This document shows, piece after piece, positions 18,617 to 26,896 of a stretch of 64,000 nt of DNA. The notes beneath the pieces were generated by a model. The model was not told the origin of the DNA and searched no databases. It worked only from the letters and a program-made list of their open reading frames with translations. The position numbers were made by a program, and so were the translations under genes. Numbering within the stretch: position 1 is the first letter of the stretch; each line of letters begins with the position of its first letter. Where the stretch lies: NCBI GenBank assembly GCA_016936255.1, contig JAFGYE010000091.1, forward strand, positions 62,001-126,000. The letters run 5' to 3'. This DNA comes from Marinifilaceae bacterium. Lineage in GTDB: Bacteria > Bacteroidota > Bacteroidia > Bacteroidales > Marinifilaceae.

Positions 18617-20161
18617 ATGGCTGCAAAACGGATAGACATCATGGATATATTACAATTAATCCAATTAAAACTCAGGGGAGAAAGCAATCGCTCCTGTTCA
18701 AAGATTTTATCGATTCATCGCAATACGATTAACTACTACGTTCGTCAATTAAAGGCCAGTGGTCTGCAGTTTTCGGATTTATTAGAGCTGAGTGACACAG
18801 AACTGCGTGAGCTTTTTCCAACACCTAATACAACGGATACTGATCGTTATCAGGAGCTTTCGGCTTACTTTTCATATTTTAAGAAACAAATGCTGTTGCC
18901 GGGCTGTACCCGGGAGACCCTTTGGCGGGAGTATCTTCAAAAGCATCCTGAAGGATATGGATATACGCAGTTTAATGAGCATTTGAATAAGTGGCTGAAT
19001 AAAGCTAAGGCAAGTGGAAAGCTGAATCATAAAGCCGGAGAAAAAGTATTTGTTGACTATTGCGGAAAGAAACTCCGGATTGCTGACAAGGAAAGTGGAG
19101 AACTTCGGGATGTGGAAGTTTTTGTAGGCATTTTGCCTTGCAGTGGCCATACCTTTGTAGAGGCAAGCTACTCCCAGAAAAGAGAAGATTTTATTGGTTC
19201 AATGAATAACTGCCTGCAGTTTTATGGAGGCAGTCCAAAAGCGATTGTCACTGATAATTTAAAGGCCGCAGTAAGCAAAGCCAGCAAGTACGAGGCAGTT
19301 CTGAACAAAAGTTTAAAAGCTTTCGCTCTTCATTACAATTGTGTGGTTAATCCAACCCGCACTTATTCTCCTCAGGACAAAGCCTTGGTTGAAGGTGCGG
19401 TAAAACTTGTCTATCAGCGTATTTATTTCCCTTTGCGCAACATGATTTTCTTTAGCCTGGAAGATCTTAACAGGCAACTTAAAACAGAACTTGAAAAGTA
19501 TAATAATTACCTGATGAACACTTATCAGGCAAGCAGAAAAAAGCTGTTTCTGGATCAGGAACAAGCCTACTTGCAGAGCCTGCCACCTGCTCCTTACCAG
19601 ATAAGGCATTACAAAAGAGCCAAGGTGCAGAAAATGGGCTATATATACTTGTCTGACAACAAGAACTATTACAGTGTGCCCTATCGTTATATCGGCAAAA
19701 TGGTGGAACTGCAATACAACTCAGAAATGCTGGAGATTTATTATCAGGGAGAACGAATATCCAGCCATAAACGTAGCCAACAGACAGGGTATTACAGTAC
19801 CATAAAAGAACATCTGCATAGTTCTCATCGGTTTTACAGTGAGTGGAGTCCGGAGTATTTTCAAAAATTATCTGCTGATGTTGGTCCCAATACAAGCACC
19901 TATATCGGTAAGCTTATTCAGCAGCAAGATTATCCGGAACTGGGTTACAAACAGGCTCTGGGTATTATTGCATTAAAAAAAGCATTTAGCCGGTCAAGAA
20001 TAGAGCTTGCCTGCAGTATGGCTCAGTCTCATGACAGATACTCCTACCGAACCGTTAAACGAATACTGGAAAATAATATGGACAAGGCTCTTCAGGCTCA
20101 GCCACAAGAGAGATCCATCCCAATACATTTAAATATCAGAGGATCAAAAGCGTATTGCTAA
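18617..20161 (+). CDS. istA: IS21-family transposase IstA
   Basis: 514 residues. The N-terminal HTH (about 20-42, NRSCSKILSIHRNTINYYV) precedes the DDE catalytic core: D147 (VFVDYCG), D213 (IVTDNLK) and E259 (DKALVEG). The C-terminal beta-barrel includes YSVPYRYIGK. It joins the IS ends to target DNA together with the IstB ATPase, encoded 10 bases downstream. The frame is intact, so the copy may be active. Confidence 0.95.
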   Translation: MAAKRIDIMDILQLIQLKLRGESNRSCSKILSIHRNTINYYVRQLKASGLQFSDLLELSDTELRELFPTPNTTDTDRYQELSAYFSYFKKQMLLPGCTRETLWREYLQKHPEGYGYTQFNEHLNKWLNKAKASGKLNHKAGEKVFVDYCGKKLRIADKESGELRDVEVFVGILPCSGHTFVEASYSQKREDFIGSMNNCLQFYGGSPKAIVTDNLKAAVSKASKYEAVLNKSLKAFALHYNCVVNPTRTYSPQDKALVEGAVKLVYQRIYFPLRNMIFFSLEDLNRQLKTELEKYNNYLMNTYQASRKKLFLDQEQAYLQSLPPAPYQIRHYKRAKVQKMGYIYLSDNKNYYSVPYRYIGKMVELQYNSEMLEIYYQGERISSHKRSQQTGYYSTIKEHLHSSHRFYSEWSPEYFQKLSADVGPNTSTYIGKLIQQQDYPELGYKQALGIIALKKAFSRSRIELACSMAQSHDRYSYRTVKRILENNMDKALQAQPQERSIPIHLNIRGSKAYC

Positions 20162-20171
20162 TACATTAAAA

Positions 20172-20927
20172 ATGAAACAAATGAACAATCAAACTACCAT
20201 TGAAAAAATGAAACAAATGAGGCTCTCAGCCATGGCTGAGACTTATCACAACTCACTGCAAAACAACATACACAAAGATTATACGCTGGATCAGTATATT
20301 GCTTTACTTGTGGATCAGGAATGGGAATACCGGCATAACAAACGAATCAAAAACCTTATCTTTTCTGCAGGTTTTCGACAATCAGCTTCCATTCGGGATA
20401 TAGATTATACAGTCAATCGCTCTTTGGATAAAACCGTTTTTGAAAGGCTGGCTCAGATGGATTTTATTAAAAATCGGGAAAATGTAATTATTACAGGAGC
20501 TACAGGTACTGGTAAAAGCTACTTGGCACAGGCTTTGGGGAACAACGCCTGCTTGCTGCAACACAAAACCCTGTACTTTAATTTTGCTCGTCTGACAGAT
20601 CAAATCAAACTGGCAAAACTGGAAGGTACTTACCTGAAATTAATGAAGAAGATCGAAAAAACAGATTTGCTAATACTTGACGATTTTGGCTTAACCAGTT
20701 TTGATGAGCAAATCAGAAATGCATTAATGGACATAGTGGAAATGAAATACGATAAATCATCAGTGATTATAGCTGCTCAAATACCCGTAAAATGCTGGCA
20801 TGAAACAATCGGTGAAGGAACTATTGCTGATGCAATTTTAGATCGGTTGGTTCACTCATCTCATCGGTTAGAACTTACCGGGCAATCATTAAGGAAAAAC
20901 AAATTAAATAAATCTCAAAATAATTAA
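20172..20927 (+). CDS. istB: IS21-family helper ATPase IstB
   Basis: 251 residues. AAA+ ATPase of the DnaC/IstB group: Walker A GATGTGKS (109-116) and Walker B LLILDDFG (about 165-172), with the N-terminal helical domain starting EKMKQMRLSAMAETY. It selects the target and stimulates IstA. A nearby in-frame Met at residue 4 is an alternative start. Confidence 0.95.
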   Translation: MKQMNNQTTIEKMKQMRLSAMAETYHNSLQNNIHKDYTLDQYIALLVDQEWEYRHNKRIKNLIFSAGFRQSASIRDIDYTVNRSLDKTVFERLAQMDFIKNRENVIITGATGTGKSYLAQALGNNACLLQHKTLYFNFARLTDQIKLAKLEGTYLKLMKKIEKTDLLILDDFGLTSFDEQIRNALMDIVEMKYDKSSVIIAAQIPVKCWHETIGEGTIADAILDRLVHSSHRLELTGQSLRKNKLNKSQNN

Positions 20928-20989
20928 TATTTTTAGCCTGGAAACCATTCTTTTTCTAGTGGCACAACATCACCGAAACAGGCGGCACA

Positions 20990-21125
20990 ATTACACCGAA
21001 ATATCCAAAATAAGCCTTTACAGAGAATTAAACCTATAAACAGAGCTGTAATAAAGCGGTTTTAAGGGGTGTTTATCTAGGTCTTATCTAGTTTTTATCC
21101 CGATCTTATCTAGATCGCTTATCTG
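20990..21125. repeat. Repeat array B, right part, cut off by the IS
   Basis: Continues the array beyond the insertion: CGGTTTTAAGGGGTGTTTATC parallels the left part. Five TTATC pentamers start at 21073, 21084, 21095, 21106 and 21119, spaced 11, 11, 11 and 13, i.e. on one face of the helix. CTTTACAGAGAAT (about 21015) is also found at the start of array A (26897). Confidence 0.7.
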
Positions 21126-21138
21126 TTTCGGAGGGCAT

Positions 21139-21206
21139 AAAAAAAGCCAAGTAATATTTTAGTGACTCAGGTCTCAATTGCCCGAAGTCTAAAATATCAG
21201 TTGGCT
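21139..21206 (-). terminator. Long hairpin, copy 1
   Basis: Stem arms of about 18 bases (AGCCAAGTAATATTTTAG against CTAAAATATCAGTTGGCT) surround a 26-base loop. On the minus strand it ends in a T-run, so it can terminate the zinc-ribbon gene remnant next to it. It is nearly identical to 29640-29707. Confidence 0.75.
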
Positions 21207-21233
21207 CAATTACAAATATAAATAACCAGACAA

Positions 21234-21389
21234 TTACACATCTTTGTTTTCCTCTGATTGCATCAAGTAGGCTTGTAAAGTGCTGAATATTTCCATTTGT
21301 TCTTCAGGAGGTTTTGCAAACAGGACATACAGCATTTGAACCAGATAGCTTTGTGCATTGGACTGCATTCTTCGAATGTCATCAGCAAA
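21234..21389 (-). pseudogene. C-terminal remnant of a second zinc-ribbon/coiled-coil gene
   Basis: The minus strand encodes about 50 codons ending in a stop: DDIRRMQSNAQSYLVQML, then LFAKPPEEQMEIFST. They align with the last 50 residues of the gene at 29753-30427 (AIRRMQPDAQGYLVQML, LFAKPYEEQMEIFST). Everything upstream is missing and the sequence becomes unrelated after about 21395. It marks the boundary between the two cargo slots. Confidence 0.8.
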
Positions 21390-21624
21390 ATATAAAACCC
21401 TCATAACCCAATTAAGAATAGATTGATTGCAGAATATCTGTGACTTAAGACACCTTAAGTGAATAAATATACCCTTATTTGTCCCTCATGTAAATATAAA
21501 TTGAGTATTGGGTTTTGCGGATGGTGCCTGAGTTGATTTATCTTATTATCCTTCCGTTATTATTTAACACGTATTAGTTTCGAAAACCTGCTATACGCCC
21601 ATTACATAGCAACGCGTGTTGGTA

Positions 21625-22437
21625 TTAGTTTTTCTCGTAGGTTTTCCTTGTCTTAAAAAAAGAATCAGGGTTATAAAATATAGCAAACATATCAGACATA
21701 AAAGGTATGTCATCATTTTCTAAAGACATAGCTTTATGCTCTAATTTTCTCAAGATTTCAACCCAATATCTAATAATTTGCAAAACATACAATTGCCGAT
21801 ACTTAATTATAGATTCAGTCACTCCTGTCAAATAGCTTGCGGTTTCCACGTCTGTAATTGAATTTCTTGACTCGTCTGTATGTCTCACTATAGTAAAAGA
21901 ACCAATCATTGAATTTACTAATCTAGCATTATGTCTAATTTTTTCTTTTTTAGGTTTAGAAACTCTTAGTTCAAAAATAACTTGGTCTACATTTTTACTC
22001 CAATCTTGGATGGGATCACTTTGAAATTTACTTTTTACTAAAAAATTAATATTTGAATACCTATCACCTTTTGCAAATTTTGATAGGATAGATAGTATTT
22101 CTGAATGAATCGGTTCAGTTTGTTCCTTTGAAAAACGGAAAGAAATATTATGGTGTAATATTATTAACTTGGATTTTTTGAAAAGAACTTCTAAATCATG
22201 ACCAATTTCTTTTTTTACATATTTTTCTTTAGGAAATTCGCCATCATTAAGTATATAATAGTCTAGTATTAAACACAATTTCCCAATCCGTTCAAGACCT
22301 GTAGTTAAACTTGTAAATGCTTGGAAATAAATTCCTTTTTGTCCATAATTAGCTTTTCCTAATTGAGTTATTCCACTTGCAAGCATATCTTTTGTGAATT
22401 TAGCTTCATCTGCGATTACGTGAAAAATTTTGTTCAT
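21625..22437 (-). CDS. Unknown cargo protein, possibly HEPN-like helical
   Basis: 270 residues from the ATG at 22437; an in-frame start at 22545 would add 36 atypical residues. The protein is helix-rich. QAFTSLTTGLERIGKLCLILDYY followed by GEFP...KKEIGHDLEVLF resembles helical HEPN-like proteins that share a GHDL motif, but no clear catalytic R-x4-6-H is seen, so the assignment is tentative. It is the last gene on the strand of the ABC-3C operon, 197 bases past the ATPase, so it may be a fifth member or a separate cassette. Confidence 0.45.
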   Translation of the reverse strand: MNKIFHVIADEAKFTKDMLASGITQLGKANYGQKGIYFQAFTSLTTGLERIGKLCLILDYYILNDGEFPKEKYVKKEIGHDLEVLFKKSKLIILHHNISFRFSKEQTEPIHSEILSILSKFAKGDRYSNINFLVKSKFQSDPIQDWSKNVDQVIFELRVSKPKKEKIRHNARLVNSMIGSFTIVRHTDESRNSITDVETASYLTGVTESIIKYRQLYVLQIIRYWVEILRKLEHKAMSLENDDIPFMSDMFAIFYNPDSFFKTRKTYEKN

Positions 22438-22633
22438 GTAAGGATTTTTATAATTAATGCTAACGTTGGGCTTCCCCAACCTAATTGGTTTATTCCTTAA
22501 ATAGGGCAGTGCAATCCAACCTTTAGGTACTTTTATCACAAGCAACTTAGATCAATAAAATAGTACTGTAGATAGAAATAACAAAGCCCTTAATAAAATC
22601 TCTTCAAAGGCTATGTTTAGTAATAAAAGTTGG

Positions 22634-24550
22634 TTATATCATATCATCAATCAATCCATATTTTATACCGTGTGACCCGTCTCCGTCAAATTTCACAATG
22701 ATATCTTCATCTCTAATATCATCTGTATAATGATTGTTTATCAATATCAACTGTATGCTATCCTCATTTTTTTGCGCAAAATCTGATAAGTATTTCATCA
22801 TTAGTCTAAATATCTTATGATCTCTAAATTCATCTTTTTCACTATTATTTTCAACAGCTCCTAAATTTTTCCCAATCGTATCTAACATTAAAACACCAGG
22901 ATGATATGTTTTTTGTAATTGAAGACAAGTCCTTAATATTGAAACAAAATAAGCAATAGTAATTAAGGTTACGGCACCACCACTACCAATATTATCATAT
23001 TTTACATTTCTAACAAACGGCAAATAGGTTTTCCCCTCAATACAAGCATCTGTAAGTTTTGGGAAGTCAAATTCTTTAAGCACAGAAGAGAAAGTTTTAC
23101 TAAGTTGTAGCAAGATTAAATCAAAATTTACATTCTCTTCTTCTAAGTCCTTAATTTGCTTAACCAAATCCTCATATCTGAGTTCTGCTATTCTAATTTC
23201 TCTAGATATTTCTGCAAGCTCTAACTGAACCTTATTTGAAGAATCAATATTTTCAATTTGATTATCAACTTCACCAAGTTCCCTGTTTAGTTCTTCAATT
23301 TTTGAAATTAAAGGGCTTATATATACTTGTTGGACTGTATTAAGTTTTTCTTCTGATTTGGCTCTTTTTTTAACTATCGTTTCTATTTCTTTTGAAATCT
23401 GGTTCAGCTCATTATTTTGCAATTCTATAAAATCAATCAGTTCATTGATCTTAGAATTTAAACGTTTCTTTTCAAGAGTCAAGGCTTTAACTTCTTCAGG
23501 TTCAAGTTCTGTTAAATCACTACCACACAAAGAACATTTGCCATATTCAGAAATCTTCAATTCCGAATTACAGGATGGACATTCTTCAAATTCAAGACTT
23601 TGAATTTTTCCTTGTGCCATTAATAAATAATCATATTTGACTGACTCTTTACTATATTGATTTCTTAATAAATTAAGTTTGTTTTTATAGTCAAGTATTT
23701 CTTGATGATTAGTTTTAAAGCTTTTGATTTCTCTATCATACAGAAAAAGTTGAGCCTCCAATGATTTCGTGAAATCATCTTTTACTTTACTAGTCTGCTT
23801 TATATCGTTTAATTCAGTAGAAATAGCTAATTTTCTTTCAGTTAATCTGTTTTTCTCTACTATAATACTTTCAGTAGTTATATTTAATTCAACACTTGTT
23901 AAGAAATCTACAATTGCATTTTTACGCACATGATATTCATTAATTGCTTCTTTTTTCTGCTTTTTCAACTCCTTTAAATGATGCAATATTTGATTTAAAG
24001 AATTGAGAATTATTTCTAGTGTTGGTTTTCGTTTGAAATTTGATTGATAGTTTTTCTCATTTAAAAGATTCTCTGAATCAATATGTGATTGGTTTACATA
24101 GCAGTATTTAAATAAATCTCTAAAACTAAAAGCTTGATTTGAAATCGTAATCTCAGGCACATCTAATTTATCTAGTAGGAAATTAGATAATGAATTATTA
24201 TTTCTTGGAGAAGAAACTTCAAATATCTCAAATTCATCAGTAAAATCATTAAATAACTCATTCCAAGTATATAATTTAAAAGGTCGATCAAAATAGAAAA
24301 GAGGTCGTACTATTTTATATTTAATAGCCTTTATCTCAATCACCAATTCGACATCAGTACAACTACTCTTTACTTCTTGATAATCTTTATGAACCTTACT
24401 ACCTAGAGCATAGTTAATTAACTCTAATATCGAAGATTTTCCAGTCGCTATTGGACCAGTAATAAAATTCAGACCTCTCTTAAAATTTATAGAATAATCT
24501 TTTCTGTAGCCTTTTAATGTTAAGCTATGTATATATAGGTTTTGTGCCAT
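22634..24550 (-). CDS. SMC/Rad50-like ATPase of an ABC-three-component system
   Basis: 638 residues. Walker A is GPIATGKSS (32-40). A long coiled coil is interrupted by a zinc hook (CPSC...CSLC, about 323-342), followed by the signature-like GSGGAVTLITIAYF (about 522) and Walker B VLMLDTIGKN (about 553). This matches the DUF3732-type ATPase of ABC-3C systems, in which an ATPase, a small middle component and a C-terminal-domain protein act together in biological conflict (known from genome surveys; mechanism largely inferred). It is adjacent to the middle component with no gap. It probably senses abnormal DNA or RNP and controls the nuclease subunit. Confidence 0.82.
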   Translation of the reverse strand: MAQNLYIHSLTLKGYRKDYSINFKRGLNFITGPIATGKSSILELINYALGSKVHKDYQEVKSSCTDVELVIEIKAIKYKIVRPLFYFDRPFKLYTWNELFNDFTDEFEIFEVSSPRNNNSLSNFLLDKLDVPEITISNQAFSFRDLFKYCYVNQSHIDSENLLNEKNYQSNFKRKPTLEIILNSLNQILHHLKELKKQKKEAINEYHVRKNAIVDFLTSVELNITTESIIVEKNRLTERKLAISTELNDIKQTSKVKDDFTKSLEAQLFLYDREIKSFKTNHQEILDYKNKLNLLRNQYSKESVKYDYLLMAQGKIQSLEFEECPSCNSELKISEYGKCSLCGSDLTELEPEEVKALTLEKKRLNSKINELIDFIELQNNELNQISKEIETIVKKRAKSEEKLNTVQQVYISPLISKIEELNRELGEVDNQIENIDSSNKVQLELAEISREIRIAELRYEDLVKQIKDLEEENVNFDLILLQLSKTFSSVLKEFDFPKLTDACIEGKTYLPFVRNVKYDNIGSGGAVTLITIAYFVSILRTCLQLQKTYHPGVLMLDTIGKNLGAVENNSEKDEFRDHKIFRLMMKYLSDFAQKNEDSIQLILINNHYTDDIRDEDIIVKFDGDGSHGIKYGLIDDMI

Positions 24551-25024
24551 CTAGAATGAATATTTGATATTTTCTTTTGTCTTTAAATGAATTGCTTCTT
24601 TTACTTTCAAATCACTCAACTTTGATACATTTTTCGAAATTAAAGAGGAGTAATCTAATAACCGAGAGCCATATGGACTATCAATATCCAATATTACTTT
24701 TTTTCCTAAGTCTGTAATCTGATAAATAAAAGAACCTTTTAGAATTTGTCTAGCTACAAGTCCTTTCGAAATTAAAAACCGCAATATTTTATGATAGCAG
24801 TCCCTGTCTGGTTCAGAATGATAGAACGAAAAAAGTTCTTCAAAATCATATTGTTTAACTTTTTCCATTTCTCCAAACATTGTTACTGGATACTTCAAAT
24901 AGAAGTCATAAAGAATTATTTTATCAAATGTCATTTGAAAAGACCTTTTATCTTTAAATTCATGAAGTAATGTCAGGACTCTCATATAACCACTTAGAAA
25001 TTCTAATTTATCCTTGATTTCCAT
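24551..25024 (-). CDS. ABC-3C middle component
   Basis: 157 residues. The N-terminal part (LTLLHEFKDKRSFQMTFDKIILYDFYLKYP) and a following winged-helix-like region (HKILRFLISKGLVARQILKGSFIYQITDLGKKV) are what is expected of ABC-3C middle components. It overlaps the upstream nuclease-subunit gene by 17 bases and abuts the ATPase, so the three are translationally linked. The middle component probably bridges ATPase and effector. Confidence 0.7.
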   Translation of the reverse strand: MEIKDKLEFLSGYMRVLTLLHEFKDKRSFQMTFDKIILYDFYLKYPVTMFGEMEKVKQYDFEELFSFYHSEPDRDCYHKILRFLISKGLVARQILKGSFIYQITDLGKKVILDIDSPYGSRLLDYSSLISKNVSKLSDLKVKEAIHLKTKENIKYSF

Positions 25025-25967
25025 CTTTGTTCTTAGTGTAAGTAATTAATTTTTCCTTATAGTTTTTCACCCAACCTATTTCACAATTATCAGCAAACTG
25101 ATGTAATATCCCTTTTTTTTCTAGTACACTGATATTAAGAGATGTCTTTAATGCCGATTCATTCAAATCTTCTATTCTTTCATTAACATTACCTAGCAAG
25201 TTGTTTCCATCTTCTTTATCAGCATGCTTGGTATATTGGGTTAACCATAAATCATGGACATTTAGCTTTAAACTGGACAATTCATTAATATCTTTCTCAA
25301 TTCCTTTACTTAAAAGTGTTTTTTCAAGTATTTCAGCATTAAAAAACTGTCTTTCGTAATTAATATGATGCTCCTTAATATTTGCAGAATTCAGTTTTGA
25401 TATAAAAACACTATTCCTGTAGTCAATTTCAGTTGGTTTACTTAATACTTCTTTAATGGTATTCTCTCTTTCAATCAGATATTTGTGAATATCTGCTATA
25501 AGCCGACTGTCTTCTAAACCAAAAACCTCTTCATCAACTTTATGCTTACGCAGAAATCCCAAGAGAGAAGTACTGTCTAGTAACTCTATTTTTATATTAT
25601 ATTTCTTCGTGGTCTTCTTTTTCCATGTAGCCCACCATCTATGCTCATCTATATTAAGAGCTTTTGGAACACAAAGATTCCATTCTTTTAATTCATAGGC
25701 TTTTGATTCATAGGCCGTTTTAAAAGAATCTCTTATTTGTTTTCTTTGAGATTCTCCAATAGAATAAATGAAGAATTTGCATTGGTAAACAATTATTGGT
25801 TCGTCAAAATTGCCTACGAATATATCAATACCTTCATCCCCAGGGTTACATTCTACGGCAAAAGAGTTTTCAAACTCTTTCTTGAAGGTCTTTTCGCAAG
25901 CACTTTCAAAAATATATCTTGCACCTTCTTTGTGTTTAAGCAATAAATATTTAAAGTCTAACTCCAT
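25008..25967 (-). CDS. ABC-3C effector: restriction-endonuclease-like domain plus ABC-3C C-terminal domain
   Basis: 319 residues. The N-terminal 70 residues carry a PD-(D/E)xK-type nuclease signature: FESACE, VECNPGDEGIDIF (D48) and IVYQCKFF (Q62, K64), as in Mrr-like enzymes. The C-terminal third (LTQYTKHAD...NERIEDLN...KKGILHQFADNCEIGWVKNY) looks like the ABC-3C C-terminal domain that docks on the other subunits. It is thus the likely DNA-cutting effector. It overlaps the middle-component gene. The caspase-like gene lies 119 bases upstream on the same strand. Confidence 0.78.
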   Translation of the reverse strand: MELDFKYLLLKHKEGARYIFESACEKTFKKEFENSFAVECNPGDEGIDIFVGNFDEPIIVYQCKFFIYSIGESQRKQIRDSFKTAYESKAYELKEWNLCVPKALNIDEHRWWATWKKKTTKKYNIKIELLDSTSLLGFLRKHKVDEEVFGLEDSRLIADIHKYLIERENTIKEVLSKPTEIDYRNSVFISKLNSANIKEHHINYERQFFNAEILEKTLLSKGIEKDINELSSLKLNVHDLWLTQYTKHADKEDGNNLLGNVNERIEDLNESALKTSLNISVLEKKGILHQFADNCEIGWVKNYKEKLITYTKNKDGNQG

Positions 25968-26086
25968 ATTTTACAGATAATTATTATCCTATTTTCAGTA
26001 TTGAATATTCAACTATCATTTTTCTTAAGCCAAGAAATATAACACTCGCTTTTTGTATGTATGCATCTTACCAATATTGGTTGCAT

Positions 26087-26695
26087 TTATATCTCGTAGT
26101 CATGTCGTATTTTATGATCATCGCACCTATAAATGTATTCTTTCATTTTGTTTTCATTTTTAATAAACGAATAATAATGCATAGTAATTTTGTAAAATCT
26201 TACGATCAATTTCAGTGACTTATCTAATTCGGAAAAATTAACTTCAAAATTGTTCAATCTCACAAATAAAATTAACATCGTCGGCCACATTGCAACAGCG
26301 ACTATCTGAGGAAGATTATCAGGGGTACCAATGACCGAATAAGCTCCTCTCTTTATAAAATACTTTGCGAATAAAAATGAACCACCCTTACATGAAGACA
26401 TAAATATTCTTTTTTTACTAAGATCTATTTCAATATCATCTAGATCATACGAATTGACAATCTCATTATTGAGTTCCAAATTTTCTTCATCACCGTGCGT
26501 TGAAATGAATAAATATTTATAATTTGACTTTGCAAATTCAGTTAAAACTTTTCTCAACCCCTCAAATTCATCAACTTTAAAATACTTAGGATTGAAATCA
26601 TTAATTGACTTTAAAGACTCGAAAAATATTTTCCCATCCTTAATATCCTCTTGGCCTAATGACTCAATAATATAAAAGTCATCTATTAGATTCAT
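26087..26695 (-). CDS. Caspase-like (CHAT-type) protease
   Basis: 202 residues. The caspase-fold dyad is visible: His in LFISTHGDEE (H67) and Cys in IFMSSCKGGS (C102), followed by GAYSVIGTPDNLP as in CHAT proteases. There is no signal peptide and no added sensor domain, so activation must come from a partner. It is the first gene after the conserved regulatory element at 26719-26763 and precedes the ABC-3C genes on the same strand; co-transcription is likely but the 119-base gap leaves room for another promoter. Bacterial caspase-like proteases act in defence by cutting host or toxin proteins (known for the family). Confidence 0.72.
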   Translation of the reverse strand: MNLIDDFYIIESLGQEDIKDGKIFFESLKSINDFNPKYFKVDEFEGLRKVLTEFAKSNYKYLFISTHGDEENLELNNEIVNSYDLDDIEIDLSKKRIFMSSCKGGSFLFAKYFIKRGAYSVIGTPDNLPQIVAVAMWPTMLILFVRLNNFEVNFSELDKSLKLIVRFYKITMHYYSFIKNENKMKEYIYRCDDHKIRHDYEI

Positions 26696-26718
26696 CGCTA
26701 CTGTTTTTTTATAATAAT

Positions 26719-26763
26719 ATTTTCACTAAAGTATTAAAACTAAACTAAGATTCATACTGTCAA
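26719..26763 (-). promoter_or_regulatory. Conserved 45-bp regulatory element, copy 2
   Basis: Partner of 18094-18138 with the same length and block spacing: the 18-bp identical block at 26746-26763, 12 variable bases, and ATTTTCACTAAAGTA at 26719-26733. It ends 24 bases before the caspase-like start codon, which suits a promoter or operator. Confidence 0.7.
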
Positions 26764-26896
26764 ATCTGCCAACTTACTTATATACACATAAAATTCATTT
26801 CAGGGAGGTCGATATCTCAATAAAGGGATAGTCTGAATAAGGGACTTAGAAATAAGATCAATGTATTTGGAATGACTAATCACTATTAAAATAATT

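Larger units (their letters stand above)
18470..20989 (+). mobile_element. IS21-family insertion sequence
   Basis: Contains istA and istB. The left end starts TGTGCCAGATATATCGG and the right end, reverse-complemented, starts TGTGCCGCCTGTTTCGG; each is followed by further TTCGG-N6-TTGTGCC repeats (three on the left, two on the right), typical of the multiple terminal repeats of IS21 elements. No target duplication was recognised, so the exact ends may be a few bases off. It is inserted inside repeat array B. Confidence 0.85.

Noticed and set aside
21570-21625. Integron attC-like site near the end of the ABC-3C cargo
   Set aside because: There are paired CACG/CGTG arms and a GTTAAAT, but the upstream arm does not fit the attC consensus and no integron integrase is present.
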